Positions 1-9,566 of a stretch of 64,000 bases of DNA are shown in pieces. Both the position numbers and the translations under genes were made by a program. Numbering within the stretch: the first letter of the stretch is position 1; each line of letters begins with the position of its first letter. Under the pieces are notes generated by a model. That model saw only the letters and a program-made list of their open reading frames with translations. It had not been told where the DNA came from and ran no database searches. The stretch comes from Streptomyces sp. SA15. Its GTDB lineage: Bacteria; Actinomycetota; Actinomycetes; Streptomycetales; Streptomycetaceae. The stretch lies in assembly GCF_002291145.1 (NCBI RefSeq), contig NZ_NTGE01000058.1, positions 62,001-126,000 on the forward strand. Reading direction: 5' to 3'.

Positions 1-1
1 G

Positions 2-172
2 ACGCTGGTGCTGCCGTTCCCGGTGGAGCTGCTGCGCTTCCTGGAGAAGGCGCAGCAGCAGGTGCCGCAGATGCCCGCGCAGCAGCAGACAGCGCAGACG
101 CCCGCGCAGCAGCAGACATCGCAGATGCCGGCCGTGCCGCAGCAGACACCGCAGATGCCTGCCGTGCCGTAG
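2..172 (+). CDS. C-terminal end of an unknown protein with Q/P-rich tail (partial)
   Basis: The open frame enters from outside the window and ends at TAG 170-172. The first visible residues, TLVLPFPVELLRFLEKAQ, are followed by about 40 residues built from repeated QQQ, QMPA and QT units, a low-complexity disordered tail. A hydrophobic VLPFPVELLRF stretch before a polar tail resembles the end of SPFH/band-7 (slipin-like) membrane proteins of Streptomyces, but that is memory of the family and too little is visible to decide. Codon use is typical GC-rich. The call as a real gene end is fairly safe; the family is a guess. Confidence 0.5.
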   Translation, partial: TLVLPFPVELLRFLEKAQQQVPQMPAQQQTAQTPAQQQTSQMPAVPQQTPQMPAVP

Positions 173-495
173 CAACCGGTGCAGGAGCAACTTCCGCCTG
201 CCGAACCACATCTGGAACCCGATCCGCAAGAGTCGAATTCCAGACAGGCTTAGACCTCACGGGCTGGTGAAGGTTACTCGCGCGTAGTGTTTGCTGCGCG
301 AACCGGCCTGGCCTGACCGTGGACAGTCAAAGCAACTCGAGGGGAAGGGGGGCGCGTTCGTCACTCTACGCGCGTCCGGAAGTCGACCTTGTGTGCTCCC
401 TGTGGAGTTCGGAAGAGTGGGCGCTCGTCAACCAGCCTTTCGGTCCGCGAGGTCCCCACAACCGACCGGGCCGACCCCCCACAGGAGGACGCGAG
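173..495. other. Intergenic region upstream of the protease gene
   Basis: No coding frame here has convincing composition or a ribosome binding site. It must hold the protease promoter, but I cannot assign a clear -10/-35 pair. Just before position 496 there is a strong AGGAGG-type site at about 483-489. Confidence 0.4.
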
Positions 496-1578
496 TTGAA
501 GCACCGACGCATACCCAAGCGGCGGGCGGCCGTGGCAGGTGCGGGTATCGCCGCACTGGTCGCCGCGGGAGTCACCTTCCAGACTGCGAACGCCAGCGAG
601 ACGCCGGAGAGTTCCGCACCCGAGACGCTGTCGGCCCTGGCGGCCGGAAAGCTGGCCTCGACGCTCGACAGGGACCTCGGCACCGACGCGGCGGGCACGT
701 TCTACGACGCGAAGACCAAGAGCCTCGTGGTCAACGTGCTCGACGAGGCCGCGGCGAAGACCGTCGAGTCGGCCGGAGCGCAGGCCAGACTCGTCCAGAA
801 CTCCCTCGCCGAGCTCAAGAGCGCCCGCAGCACGCTGAAGCAGGACGCGACCATCCCGGGCACCTCCTGGGTGACCGACCCGACGACCAACAAGGTCGTC
901 GTCACCGCCGACCGTACGGTCTCCAAGGCCGAATGGGCCAAGCTGACCAAGGTCGTCGACGGGCTCGGCGCCACGGCCGAACTCCAGCGGACGAAGGGGG
1001 AGTTCAAGCCCTTCATCGCGGGCGGCGACGCCATCACCGACGGCAGCGGCCGCTGCTCGCTCGGCTTCAACGTGGTCAAGGGCGGCGAGCCGTTCTTCCT
1101 GACCGCCGGCCACTGCACCGAGTCCATCTCCACCTGGCAGGACTCCAGCGGCAACGAGCTCGGCACCAACGAGGTCTCCAGCTTCCCGGACGACGACTAC
1201 GGCCTCGTCAAGTACACCGCCGAGGTCGACCACCCGAGCGAGGTGAACCTCTACGACGGCTCCGCCCAGGAGATCACCGGCGCGGCCGAGGCCACCGTCG
1301 GCATGAAGGTCACCCGCAGCGGCTCCACGACCCAGGTGCACGACGGCACGGTCACCGGCCTGGACGCCACCGTGAACTACGGCAGCGGCGACATCGTCAA
1401 CGGCCTGATCCAGACCGACGTCTGCGCCGAGCCCGGCGACAGCGGCGGCTCGCTCTTCTCGGGCAGCAACGCGATCGGCCTCACCTCCGGCGGCAGCGGC
1501 GACTGCACCTCGGGCGGCGAGACCTTCTTCCAGCCGGTGACGGAGGCACTGTCCGCGACCGGTACCGAGATCGGCTGA
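496..1578 (+). CDS. Secreted S1-family serine protease (streptogrisin/alpha-lytic type) with pro-region
   Basis: The TTG start at 496 is chosen because AGGAGG lies 6-7 bases upstream and the protein then begins [17 protein letters not shown], a signal peptide with a basic n-region and Ala/Gly-rich core. The longer frame from 319 lacks such a site. Product is 360 residues. Residues about 40-170 are a charged pro-region as in alpha-lytic protease relatives, which fold through a pro-domain. The mature domain shows the chymotrypsin-fold triad: His206 in TAGHC, Asp in DDDYG (232-234) and Ser316 in GDSGGSLF, with Cys pairs flanking. Expected role is extracellular protein degradation. It is a single-gene unit followed by a strong hairpin. 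Family assignment is firm; substrate preference cannot be read. Confidence 0.93.
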   Translation: MKHRRIPKRRAAVAGAGIAALVAAGVTFQTANASETPESSAPETLSALAAGKLASTLDRDLGTDAAGTFYDAKTKSLVVNVLDEAAAKTVESAGAQARLVQNSLAELKSARSTLKQDATIPGTSWVTDPTTNKVVVTADRTVSKAEWAKLTKVVDGLGATAELQRTKGEFKPFIAGGDAITDGSGRCSLGFNVVKGGEPFFLTAGHCTESISTWQDSSGNELGTNEVSSFPDDDYGLVKYTAEVDHPSEVNLYDGSAQEITGAAEATVGMKVTRSGSTTQVHDGTVTGLDATVNYGSGDIVNGLIQTDVCAEPGDSGGSLFSGSNAIGLTSGGSGDCTSGGETFFQPVTEALSATGTEIG

Positions 1579-1607
1579 CGCCCTCTCCGGCTCGCTGAAG
1601 CCACGTG

Positions 1608-1640
1608 AAGTCCCGCCCCCCGCACTGAGGGGCGGGACTT
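1608..1640 (+). terminator. Rho-independent-type terminator of the protease gene
   Basis: A 12-bp perfect stem, AAGTCCCGCCCC paired with GGGGCGGGACTT, encloses a 9-base loop and is followed by TCG-TG. It lies 30 bases after the protease stop codon. Confidence 0.85.
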
Positions 1641-1837
1641 TCGTGTCGTGGGCGGTGCGCCGAGCCCCCGGCGGGCAGCGTCGGCGCCGGGGGCTGCGTC
1701 ATGCCCTCGCGGCCGGGTCGTGGGGTGTTTGCGCAGGTGGGGCGGGGCGGAACGGATGTCGCACGTATATTCGAGAAGGCGCAGCCGGGTCAGCAGGCCC
1801 CCGCACGGGACGCCGGGGTCGACGCTCGCGGCCCGTC

Positions 1838-2077
1838 GGCCGCGGCGTCCCGGTCGCCGATGTTCGCGGCGGTGACCGCGACGGCAAGGAGCAGGCCGAG
1901 CGTGTCGGTCACGATGTGCCTTTTGCGGCCCGGCACCTTCGTCCCGCCGTCGTAGCCGCGTGAGGCGGCCGGCACCGTCGCGGCGGCCCGTACCGACCGC
2001 GCGTCGATGATCCCCGCCGTGGGCTCGGCCTGGCGGCCCTCGTGTTCACGGACCTTCCCGCGCAGCGGTGCCCGACG
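1838..2077 (-). pseudogene. IS5-type transposase relic
   Basis: The minus-strand frame reads REHEGRQAEPTAGIIDARSV, then RGYDGGTKVPGRKRHIVTD and TLGLLLAVAVTAANIGDRDA. This is the characteristic middle of IS5-family (IS112-like) transposases, where a conserved Asp and the GRKRHI block precede the second catalytic region. Neither the N-terminal helix-turn-helix part nor the distal DDE part is present, and the frame degenerates past 1838, so it is a fragment of about 80 codons. It abuts the start of the duplicated dnaE2 segment at about 2084, so an old IS may have taken part in that rearrangement. Confidence 0.85.
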
Positions 2078-2083
2078 CTCCGT

Positions 2084-4129
2084 TCCGTTACGGAGGGTGT
2101 CGTCCTTGGCGCAAACCGTTGCCTGTCGGTCTGCCACGGATCTGAATTTGCGGCGGCATGGTGCGCGCTGATGGGGCGATTTCCTCCAACTGCGCCGTCT
2201 GGCTGGAGAGGTGACGGAGTGGCGCCTTTTCGGCCACTGCTTCCCCCTTCAGTAATCGTTGATGTGTTCGAATTTGGTCGCTGACCGGGGCTGATGGGGT
2301 TAGAGTAATCGAACGAGCGTACGGCGGACATACTGGGTATATGTCCGAAAAGGGGTGGAGTGATGGAGGTGCGGCATGGCGGGCTTCGCCCATCTGCACG
2401 TCGCGTCCGGTTACTCCGAGCGCTACGGCGCCGCCCATCCCGAGCATCTCGCCCTGCGGGCGGCCGAGCGGGGCGTGACGGCGCTCGCGCTCACCGACCG
2501 GGACACGGTCACCGGTGTCGTCCGGTTCGCGCAGGCCTGTGCGGGAACCGGGGTTCGGCCGATCTTCGGTGTCGACCTGGCGGTGGAGGCCCTTGCGCCC
2601 CCGCCGCCCGCCCAGCGGCGCCGCACCCCGGCACGCGGTGGCGCGCACATCCTCGAGCCGCCCCTGCGGTTCGTGCTGCTGGCGCAGGACCGGGCCGGAT
2701 GGGCGCGGCTGTGCCGCATCACCTCGGCCGCACACGTCGGCACCGCGTCCGGCGCGGCACCGGTGGTGGTGCCGTGGGAAGCGCTGCGCGAGTACGGCGG
2801 CCCCGGCCTGACCGTGCTGCTCGGGCCGCTCTCGGAGCCGGTGCGGGCCTTGGCGGCCGGGCGTGAAGACGTCGCGATGAAGTTGCTGGCACCGTGGCGG
2901 GAGATCTTCGGGAGTGGGATCAAGCTGGAAGCCGTAGTGCATAAACGTTTCAGCACCGGACCTGGATCGCTCCGGCTCGCTGCCCGCACCCTGGCGCTGG
3001 CCGACCGCACCCACACCAACGCGGTGCTCTCCAACGCCGTCCGCTACGCCGACCCGGACCAGCACCGCCTCGCCGACGTCCTGGACGCCGCCCGGCTGCT
3101 GCGGCCCATCGACCGACGCCGCCTGGACAGCGGGCAACGCTGGCTCAAGGACGAAAGGGCGATGACAGCCGTCGCGCAGCTGGTCGCCGAATGCGCCGGA
3201 GCGGATGCCCGCCGGGCGCGCCGCCTGGTGGCGGACACCGCTGCCACGGCAGCCACGTGCGCCGTCGACCCCGGAGCGGATCTGGGGCTGGGCACGCGGC
3301 ACTTCCCGGAACCCGCGCTCTTCGGCGCCGAGCCCGGAGCCGGGGGAGCGGCACGGCTGCTGCGCCGGCAGTGCGAGGCCGGCATGGCCCGACGGGGCCT
3401 GGACCGCGACCGGGTGGCACTCGACCGGCTGGACCAGGAACTCGCCGTGATCTCCCAGCTGGACTACGACTCGTACTTCCTCGCCGTCGGGCAGGTCGTG
3501 GCCGACATCCGGGAGAAGGGCATCAGGGTCGCGGCCCGTGGCTCGGGTGCCGGTTCGATGGTCTGCCACGCGCTGGGCATCGCCACGGCCAACCCGCTCG
3601 ACCACCGCCTGCTGTTCGAACGTTTCCTGAGTGTGCGCCGCAGGTCGCTGCCCGACATCGACATCGACGTGGAATCCGCCCGACGGCTGGAGTGCTACGA
3701 CACGATCTTCGACCGGTTCGGCAAGGAACGGGTGGCGGTCACCGCCATGCCCGAGACCTACCGGGCTCGCCGGGCCCTGCGGGACACCGGCCTCGCCCTC
3801 GGAATCGCGCCCGCGGACGTCGACCGGATCGCCAAGAGCTTCCCGCATCTGCGAGCCGCCGACATCACCGGCGCCCTCGTCGAACTGCCCGAACTGCGGC
3901 AGCTGGCGGCCGAGGCGCACCGGTACGGGCCGCTGTGGGAACTCGCGGAGGGCCTCGACTCCCTGGTCCACGGCATGGCCATGCACCCCTGCGGAGTGGT
4001 CATCAGTGACGCGACCCTCCTGGACCGGCTGCCGGTGCAGCCCACACCGCAGGGCGACTACCCCATGGCCATGGCGGCAAAGGAGGAGATCGAGGACCTG
4101 GGCAACATCAAGCTGGACGTCCTGGGCGT
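2084..4129 (+). repeat. Duplicated dnaE2 promoter and 5' gene segment, copy A
   Basis: From CCGTTACGGA at about 2084 to GGCGT at 4129 this segment is homologous to 14302-16351. The upstream part is moderately diverged. The stretch from GCTGACCGGGG to the start codon is nearly identical, and the coding part differs at scattered, mostly third positions. Homology stops abruptly at 4129/4130, where foreign sequence begins. Confidence 0.9.
2309..2324. promoter_or_regulatory. LexA (SOS) box-like site before dnaE2 copy A
   Basis: The sequence TCGAACGAGCGTACGG matches the actinobacterial LexA consensus TCGAAC-N4-GTTCGA with two changes in the right half. It lies 52 bases before the ATG, where an SOS operator is expected for dnaE2. 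Copy B has the same site with only one mismatch. Confidence 0.6.
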
Positions 4130-4226
4130 TTTCGCCGCTTACTTTGTGTGTCGCTATAAGTACCTGAACAGGCACTCGAGTGAGGCATCGAATCTCTTGT
4201 TCTATGCATTTCCTCGTGTGTCATAA
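2376..4226 (+). pseudogene. dnaE2: Error-prone DNA polymerase III alpha-type subunit DnaE2, truncated by an insertion (copy A)
   Basis: The start at 2376 has GGAGGTG 6 bases upstream. The product keeps the N-terminal PHP domain (HLHV at residues 6-9, TDRD near 41) and the polymerase palm with PDIDID (about residue 427) and KLDVLG, whose Asp is residue 581. Right after the LGV of that motif the frame enters unrelated DNA and adds about 33 residues (FAAYFVCRYKYL...) before a stop. Everything distal is lost: the rest of the fingers, helix-hairpin-helix and OB-fold. Intact copy B is 1150 residues. All three catalytic Asp codons survive, but a polymerase without these parts should not work. Transcription may still start from its LexA-controlled promoter and could even run into the recombinase genes. 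Confidence 0.93.
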
Positions 4227-4233
4227 GTACGCT
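4146..4233 (+). repeat. Repeated GTGTGTC...ATAAGTAC motifs at the element's left end
   Basis: GTGTGTC(GCT)ATAAGTAC occurs at 4146-4163 and GTGTGTCATAAGTAC at 4216-4230, two near-copies about 70 bases apart between the insertion edge and the first recombinase gene. The second extends to ATAAGTACGCT (4223-4233), matched in inverse orientation at 10045-10055 with one mismatch. Paired short sites near an end are what tyrosine recombinases usually bind; the assignment is inference. Confidence 0.45.
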
Positions 4234-4240
4234 GGGGCGC

Positions 4241-5698
4241 ATGCTGCTTGAGAGGTTCAACGCGGCCGGGTGGGAACAGTGGGACGTTCAACGGCTTCCG
4301 GCGATCCCTGACGGGATGCCGATCTTGGTTGACGACGATCTACTGTTCGCCGACGGTGTCTCGCGGCGTCCGGCCACGGTGGTGAACCGATGGCTTAGGG
4401 ACTTGCCGAATAACAAGGTTGCCTCGGCTGGAAGTTGGTGGGCATACGGGCGAGCTGTGAAGGCTTGGATCGAGCACCTGCATGTCCATGGAATCGAATT
4501 GTTCGACACGCGTGTCCGATTGAAAGACGCGTTGAGTACTTACGCCGCTTTTCATGAGTCCGGCCCGATCGGCGAGCGTTGGCAGGCGACTTATTGGAAC
4601 CAGCAGGTGAGTATCCTGTCCGGTTTCTACCAGTGGGCGGTCGCCGAAGCCGGAGTCAGTGCCGTTCCGTTCACCTACAAGCAGGCAACGGCTGCGTTTG
4701 GTGGTACCAAAACCACGGTGATGACGAACCTGGCCACGAGGCGGGTCGGGAAGCCTCATGTGACGGTCCGCTACCTGGAACCGGAGTTCGAGGATCTTTT
4801 CCTCAAGGGGCTGGGGGGACTTGGTCCCGATGGCGCTGCGGATATGAACTTCCACGGCCGGGAGTTGTCGAGGAATGGCGCGGGTGGGGCGTTGGCCTTG
4901 GGGACGGGGATGCGTCGTAGGGAGTTCAGCATGCTGCTGGTGTATGAACTTCCTGCGCTACCAAGGCGCCCGACCGAGGTGCCGATCGAGTTCCCCGTGC
5001 CGGCACCACTCGCGAAGGGGCGGAAGTTCAGGCGGACTTGGATCACTTTCGAGGACCTTGAGCGGGTGCACGGACATGTCCGCCTGGACCGGCAGATGAC
5101 CGGAGTCGGATCTACGTGGACGCCCCCGCGGTCGTGGGGAGAGCCTTTGTACGTGACCGAGCCGGATGTGCGCGGTGGCCGGGTGAACGGCACTCGCGTC
5201 CTGTGGGGTGCGCTGACGCCGGCTGAACGTATGAGACTCGTTGCCCCCGAAGGTGGTTCGTGCCTGCTCTGGCTCAAAAGCCGCGGAGCCCCGTTCACCG
5301 CTTGGTCCACCGTCTTCGAACGAACCTCTCAGCGAATCGCCAAACGATGGGACCCGCGGTTTCCCCACGTGTATCCGCACCGGTGCAGGCACACGTTTGC
5401 CATGCGGACCCTGGAAAAGCTTGCGCGTGGCTACTACGCGAGTGCCGCCCAACTAGGTTCGGGCGACGCAGATGCGGTGTGGCTGCACTTCCTGACTGCC
5501 AATGAGCCGTTGCTGATTCTGCGCGATCTTCTTGGCCACAGCAGCGTCCTGACCACGGAAATGTACGTCAAGCGCCTTGATGTGTCGCGCATTTATAAGC
5601 AGGCATATGCCTCCTCATATGAAGCCCGTGCAAGTTCGCTTCAACTAACCAAGGCAGAAATTGAAGTGGAAGCCGAGTTCAAAGAGGAGGGCAGTTGA
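4241..5698 (+). CDS. Tyrosine recombinase 1 of the trio
   Basis: This 485-residue protein has an N-terminal SAM-like DNA-binding region (about 40-160) and a C-terminal catalytic domain with the full tyrosine recombinase set: Arg225 in GTGMRRREF, His380 and Arg383 in HRCRHTFA, His433 in LLGHSSVLTTEMY and nucleophile Tyr442. It should cut and rejoin DNA through a 3'-phosphotyrosine link. It is the most canonical of the three. The ATG at 4241 has only a weak G-rich site upstream, but no better start exists. The stop overlaps the next gene by one base, so translation is coupled. An internal loop of about 100 residues (230-330) makes it longer than simple phage integrases. Confidence 0.9.
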   Translation: MLLERFNAAGWEQWDVQRLPAIPDGMPILVDDDLLFADGVSRRPATVVNRWLRDLPNNKVASAGSWWAYGRAVKAWIEHLHVHGIELFDTRVRLKDALSTYAAFHESGPIGERWQATYWNQQVSILSGFYQWAVAEAGVSAVPFTYKQATAAFGGTKTTVMTNLATRRVGKPHVTVRYLEPEFEDLFLKGLGGLGPDGAADMNFHGRELSRNGAGGALALGTGMRRREFSMLLVYELPALPRRPTEVPIEFPVPAPLAKGRKFRRTWITFEDLERVHGHVRLDRQMTGVGSTWTPPRSWGEPLYVTEPDVRGGRVNGTRVLWGALTPAERMRLVAPEGGSCLLWLKSRGAPFTAWSTVFERTSQRIAKRWDPRFPHVYPHRCRHTFAMRTLEKLARGYYASAAQLGSGDADAVWLHFLTANEPLLILRDLLGHSSVLTTEMYVKRLDVSRIYKQAYASSYEARASSLQLTKAEIEVEAEFKEEGS

Positions 5699-7401
5699 TG
5701 CCCGCACGTTTGGTGAAATCCCCGCTGGGCGTGACCTGCACCTTCAGTAAGGGCCGCACCAGATCACTGACTCTCACACTCGCGGAGGGTTACCAGGGTG
5801 CTCTTGCCGAAGACCTCTTGACCGGGCTCGTTTCCCTCGTCCATCCGCATGGCCGGGTCGATTCCGCGGGATTGGTGCGGGACTACGTTCTGTCGATCAG
5901 GCTCATGGTCGATGCGTTTGATGGACGGACTCCAGGCGGTGCGCGGGATTTGACCGTTGCGATGCTTTCCGAGTTCTGGCTCTCACATTCCAATCGAGCC
6001 GAGCGGCATACGAGGGCCATGCTTCTCGGGTTGGAGGAAAGTGGGGCTGGGCTGCGAAGCGAGGCGAAACGGTTCACGGAGGGAAGAAAGTTCAATCGTG
6101 CGCGCCGGTCGGAGCCGCTCGCGCCGTATACGGAGGACGAATGGACAGCCTTGCAGGAAAGATGCCAGGAGATCGTCAATGCCGCCTATGCCGACCATCA
6201 GGCTGCCCTGAAGGAGTTGGAGGCGGTCGACGAATCCGCCCTGCTGGAGCCAACGCCGGCAGGAGTATTGCGATTCCTGGCGCGAAATGGTCCAGCTACC
6301 ACCGGTGAGATCTCTATGTATTTCGGGATCAGGAACTCGGTGAGGCAATCGGCCCTGCAAGTCGGACCAACAAGTGTGCGGTTGTTCCCATCTGTAGAGA
6401 CAGCTTTCGCCTACCGGACCTTGTTCGCTGCGCGTAGTGGAATCGTTCCAGACGGCATCGAAGACTTGGGGCTTGGGGACATCGATTGGGCGGGAGACAA
6501 AACTGTTCTGCTCAACTACTTCAAGGGGCGCACCTCGCGCGAGAGCAACAACCTGCCCAAGTCGGCCGTAGCCATCCTCCAGCAGTGGCTGAAGCACTCT
6601 GAGTTCCTGCGGAACTTCGCTAGCCCCGAAACACGCGGAGCTTTGTGGATCCGATGTAGACGAGGTGCACCTGGCCTGATCGTTTCGAGACCCATAAGCA
6701 ACGGAGAGTATCTGCGGCTCCAGGGTCTGCGACTGCCGGTACGAGTGTCCGCGCCGCGAGTGCGCACGACGTTCGAAGCGCTACGGGACCGTAGCCACTG
6801 GCACGGCAGCGAAAGGGCAACCATCGACCCCAACCATTCGTCTCAGACGGAGGCGGAGCGGTACGTGGGCAAGCCGACTCCCAAACAGCGCGACTTGCTG
6901 GACTCCGTGATCGAGGACGGCCAAGGCGACATGTTGAAGCGGGCCCGGACGCCGCTGAGGGTGGTGACTGCGCAGGACGCAGCGGAAGCTGCACAGCAAC
7001 TGCCGAGAGTTGTGGCAGAACTGCAACTGGATGAGACCGTGATTGCTGAACTGACAGGCGCGGAGCGCGACGTGTTCGCTGCCTCCTGTGTGGACATCTT
7101 TGCTGGTGTGTTCGGGCCGAAAGGTAAACCGTGCCCGGCACGTCCGTGGGTGTGTCTGGCCTGCCCGCTGGCTGTCTTTGCGCCCCGCCATGCGGTAAAC
7201 CTTCTGCGGCTCAAGGGATTCTTCACTGAGCAATGGCGACAGATGCCGTCAGGTGAGTTCATGCGGCATTTCGGCTACTACTCGTCCAGGGTCGACGAGG
7301 TGATTCGCAGGTTTGAAGACGGTGTCATTGATCGCGCCCGTCGGTGCCTGGAGACGGAGCCGAGCGCGCTGCCTCTGCGTCCTGAGGAGACAACAGCATG
7401 A
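5698..7401 (+). CDS. Tyrosine recombinase-like protein 2 of the trio, divergent active site
   Basis: The ATG at 5698 is preferred because AGAGGAGG lies 7 bases upstream, and it overlaps the previous TGA. The 567-residue protein keeps the fold's landmarks in weakened form: Arg in FAARSGIVPDGI, an Arg pair in PRVRTTFEALRD, and the His/Tyr end in DPNHSSQTEAERYVGKPT. A Cys cluster near residue 480 (CPARPWVCLACPL) looks like a small zinc-binding site, often seen in the larger members of multi-recombinase elements. It probably acts in a hetero-complex with its neighbours. Catalytic competence is uncertain because the His of the HxxR box is not evident. Confidence 0.8.
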   Translation: MPARLVKSPLGVTCTFSKGRTRSLTLTLAEGYQGALAEDLLTGLVSLVHPHGRVDSAGLVRDYVLSIRLMVDAFDGRTPGGARDLTVAMLSEFWLSHSNRAERHTRAMLLGLEESGAGLRSEAKRFTEGRKFNRARRSEPLAPYTEDEWTALQERCQEIVNAAYADHQAALKELEAVDESALLEPTPAGVLRFLARNGPATTGEISMYFGIRNSVRQSALQVGPTSVRLFPSVETAFAYRTLFAARSGIVPDGIEDLGLGDIDWAGDKTVLLNYFKGRTSRESNNLPKSAVAILQQWLKHSEFLRNFASPETRGALWIRCRRGAPGLIVSRPISNGEYLRLQGLRLPVRVSAPRVRTTFEALRDRSHWHGSERATIDPNHSSQTEAERYVGKPTPKQRDLLDSVIEDGQGDMLKRARTPLRVVTAQDAAEAAQQLPRVVAELQLDETVIAELTGAERDVFAASCVDIFAGVFGPKGKPCPARPWVCLACPLAVFAPRHAVNLLRLKGFFTEQWRQMPSGEFMRHFGYYSSRVDEVIRRFEDGVIDRARRCLETEPSALPLRPEETTA

Positions 7402-9566
7402 AGCATGAAATCGAGACCGTCGCTGTACGGCAGTCGATTTTCGCGGGTCTTTGGGTGTGCGCGGAGGCCGATCTGCTCATGCCTGCTGGTGTACCCGGAC
7501 CTTGCTTTGACGACGACATGTGGGATTTCGCTGATGTCGTGGGATTGCCAGCCCAATGGGGAGTATCCGAATTACGCTTTAACTTCCGTAACGTGGAGAA
7601 CCCCGTATGGCGTTTGGTAGCGAAGGAGTACAGCTTCGCATTGATGGCGCCCGCCCATCCGGCAGTTGCCCATCTGCCGCTTGCGTACCGCACAGCACGG
7701 AGCATCCGCACCTGCTCTGCCAAGTTCGGACGCCTGACGGGCTGGCTGAATTGGCTCAGCCGCAACGGTGTGCACAGTCTTGCCCAGGTCGGCGACCGAG
7801 AATGCGATGGCTATCTGATTGAGGCCCGCAAGGTTCGAGACCGTAACAGTGGAGCCGTGGTGCGTACATCTGGAGACGGTGAGGTGCGTGCTGCAACCAG
7901 ACCAGTCATCGAACTGGCATTTTATGGCGGTCTGTTCCCGGATGATTCCTATGCGGAAGGCTACCTCCCTTGGAAGGGCAGGCATCCGGGCACTGTTGAC
8001 GGAACCTCGGATGTGTGGACGGCGAACCGTACTCCCGAGGTGGAAGACGAACTGCTACGCCCATTGCTGGCCGCTGCCCTGTACGTGACGGAGCACATCG
8101 CGCCGCGGATCATCGAGCTGCGCAAGCAGGTACCCGATGAGGCACCGGCCTCTGGGAATCGGTACCCGAGAAGGCCGCCGATCCGGGAGTTCCAACAGCT
8201 TCTCCAGCGGTACGTCCGGTCCGGGAGGCCGCTCCCTCAGATCTACGTCGCAAAGGTCGTCGAACGGCTCAATGATGGCTGGTCAGCAGAGGATCCGTTG
8301 CTGTTGCTGTCGTTGTCGCATCTGGCGAGGGAGGCGGGTTTTCGGCAGTTCCGTCGCCCCTGGATCGAGGAGTTGCGGCCGCTCTTCGAGAAAGCCGTAG
8401 CTCAAGTAGGAATCGAGTACCCCTACGGGCGGGACGCGGAGCTCATCAGACGGGCAGACGGAGAGGGCGAGGTTCCTTGGACAGATCCGGTATCCCCCCG
8501 GGACGTCGCTCTCCAGATGTCCATGCTGGTTTGGGCGGCAGCGGTGATCGTGGTGGCTGCTGTTGCTGGTATGCGGTCGTGTGAGTTGATGGAATTCGAA
8601 AGTGATTGCTGTTTGCCGCCTGAAGAGCGTGCTCCGGGACTTTTTCGCTATCGCGTCCAGGGGAAGCTGATCAAGGGGCAGAAGTTGGGCGGAGTTCGCG
8701 ACGAGTGGGTCGTGGTGAAGGAGGTGTGGGACGCCATGAGGACTGCAGCAGCTGTGACTCCCAGCCGTGAGCGGGCCGGCCGAATCTTCGGGCGATTCGC
8801 CTTTGACTCGTGGTCCAATCAGTTTCGCGCCTGGGTCAACGGGCACGCTGGACGTCGTCTCGGGCTTGATCCAATCCCGGACGGCGCGGTCACGTTGAGG
8901 ATGCTGCGGCGGACGCTCGCTGTGGAGATGGCATACCGGCCGCACGGGCTGATGGCGACGAAGTTTGCACTGAAACATCTGCATGCGACCACGACCGAGG
9001 GTTACACACGCCGCCCGGGTGGCGCCCAGGGCAAGTTCCTTGCTGAGGTTCAGAGCTTGGAGGAGACCCGCAACGTGGAGATCCTCGTGGAGGAGTTCGA
9101 GAACTTCCAGGACGGAATCATGCCCGCCGGACGGGGCGCGACCGAACTTGTGACGTTCTTCGAGTACATCGACGAGCTTGTGAAGGAGCATGCGGCGGAT
9201 GAGACGAATGTGCTCATGAACGACACAGAGATCTTGGGGCTGATGCGCAAACGCGCGAACATCCTCCACATTGGGTTGGCGAACTACTGTTGGTTCGCCG
9301 ATCCTTCCCGGGCGCTCTGTCTGATCCTGGCCGACTCTACGGACGCGGATCAGCCCCTGATCGGGATGTGTGACTCGGCCCGCTGCCCGCAGGCGACCCA
9401 TCACCAGCGACATCGCCCTGTATGGGCCGAACATGAACGTAGGCAGAAGGTGTTCCTCGGGCAGCTCGGTGTTACGCGCAAGCTGGAGGGCCCGCGCCAG
9501 CAGGCCGAACTGGAGCGGACTCAGCGGGTCTTGGCAGAGATCGACGCCGCAGGAGCGGATACGTGA
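7398..9566 (+). CDS. Large tyrosine recombinase 3 of the trio
   Basis: The start overlaps the previous stop (ATGA) and has TGAGGAG upstream. This 722-residue protein is the longest of the set. A long N-terminal region of unknown function (1-370) precedes a catalytic-type domain with Arg in AGMRSCELMEFESD, an RMLRRTLA box where the usual His-x-x-Arg has Arg in place of His, and LKHLHATTTEGYTR with the distal His and Tyr nucleophile. Downstream, a Cys/His-containing tail (CDSARCPQATHHQRHRP) resembles a zinc knuckle. Length and tail recall TnpB of Tn554 (about 630 residues). It likely cooperates with the other two in strand exchange or target choice. Confidence 0.8.
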   Translation: MKHEIETVAVRQSIFAGLWVCAEADLLMPAGVPGPCFDDDMWDFADVVGLPAQWGVSELRFNFRNVENPVWRLVAKEYSFALMAPAHPAVAHLPLAYRTARSIRTCSAKFGRLTGWLNWLSRNGVHSLAQVGDRECDGYLIEARKVRDRNSGAVVRTSGDGEVRAATRPVIELAFYGGLFPDDSYAEGYLPWKGRHPGTVDGTSDVWTANRTPEVEDELLRPLLAAALYVTEHIAPRIIELRKQVPDEAPASGNRYPRRPPIREFQQLLQRYVRSGRPLPQIYVAKVVERLNDGWSAEDPLLLLSLSHLAREAGFRQFRRPWIEELRPLFEKAVAQVGIEYPYGRDAELIRRADGEGEVPWTDPVSPRDVALQMSMLVWAAAVIVVAAVAGMRSCELMEFESDCCLPPEERAPGLFRYRVQGKLIKGQKLGGVRDEWVVVKEVWDAMRTAAAVTPSRERAGRIFGRFAFDSWSNQFRAWVNGHAGRRLGLDPIPDGAVTLRMLRRTLAVEMAYRPHGLMATKFALKHLHATTTEGYTRRPGGAQGKFLAEVQSLEETRNVEILVEEFENFQDGIMPAGRGATELVTFFEYIDELVKEHAADETNVLMNDTEILGLMRKRANILHIGLANYCWFADPSRALCLILADSTDADQPLIGMCDSARCPQATHHQRHRPVWAEHERRQKVFLGQLGVTRKLEGPRQQAELERTQRVLAEIDAAGADT

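Noticed and set aside
319..495. N-terminal extension of the protease frame
   Set aside because: There is no ribosome site at 319, and a strong one stands before TTG 496, where the protein begins with a good signal peptide.
1648..1960. Short plus-strand frames at 1.6-1.96 kb
   Set aside because: They lie antisense to the IS5 transposase relic or in GC-rich spacer, without motifs.
2088..4175. 695-codon minus-strand open frame over dnaE2 copy A
   Set aside because: It is the antisense shadow of dnaE2; the same shadow occurs over copy B at 14493-16202.
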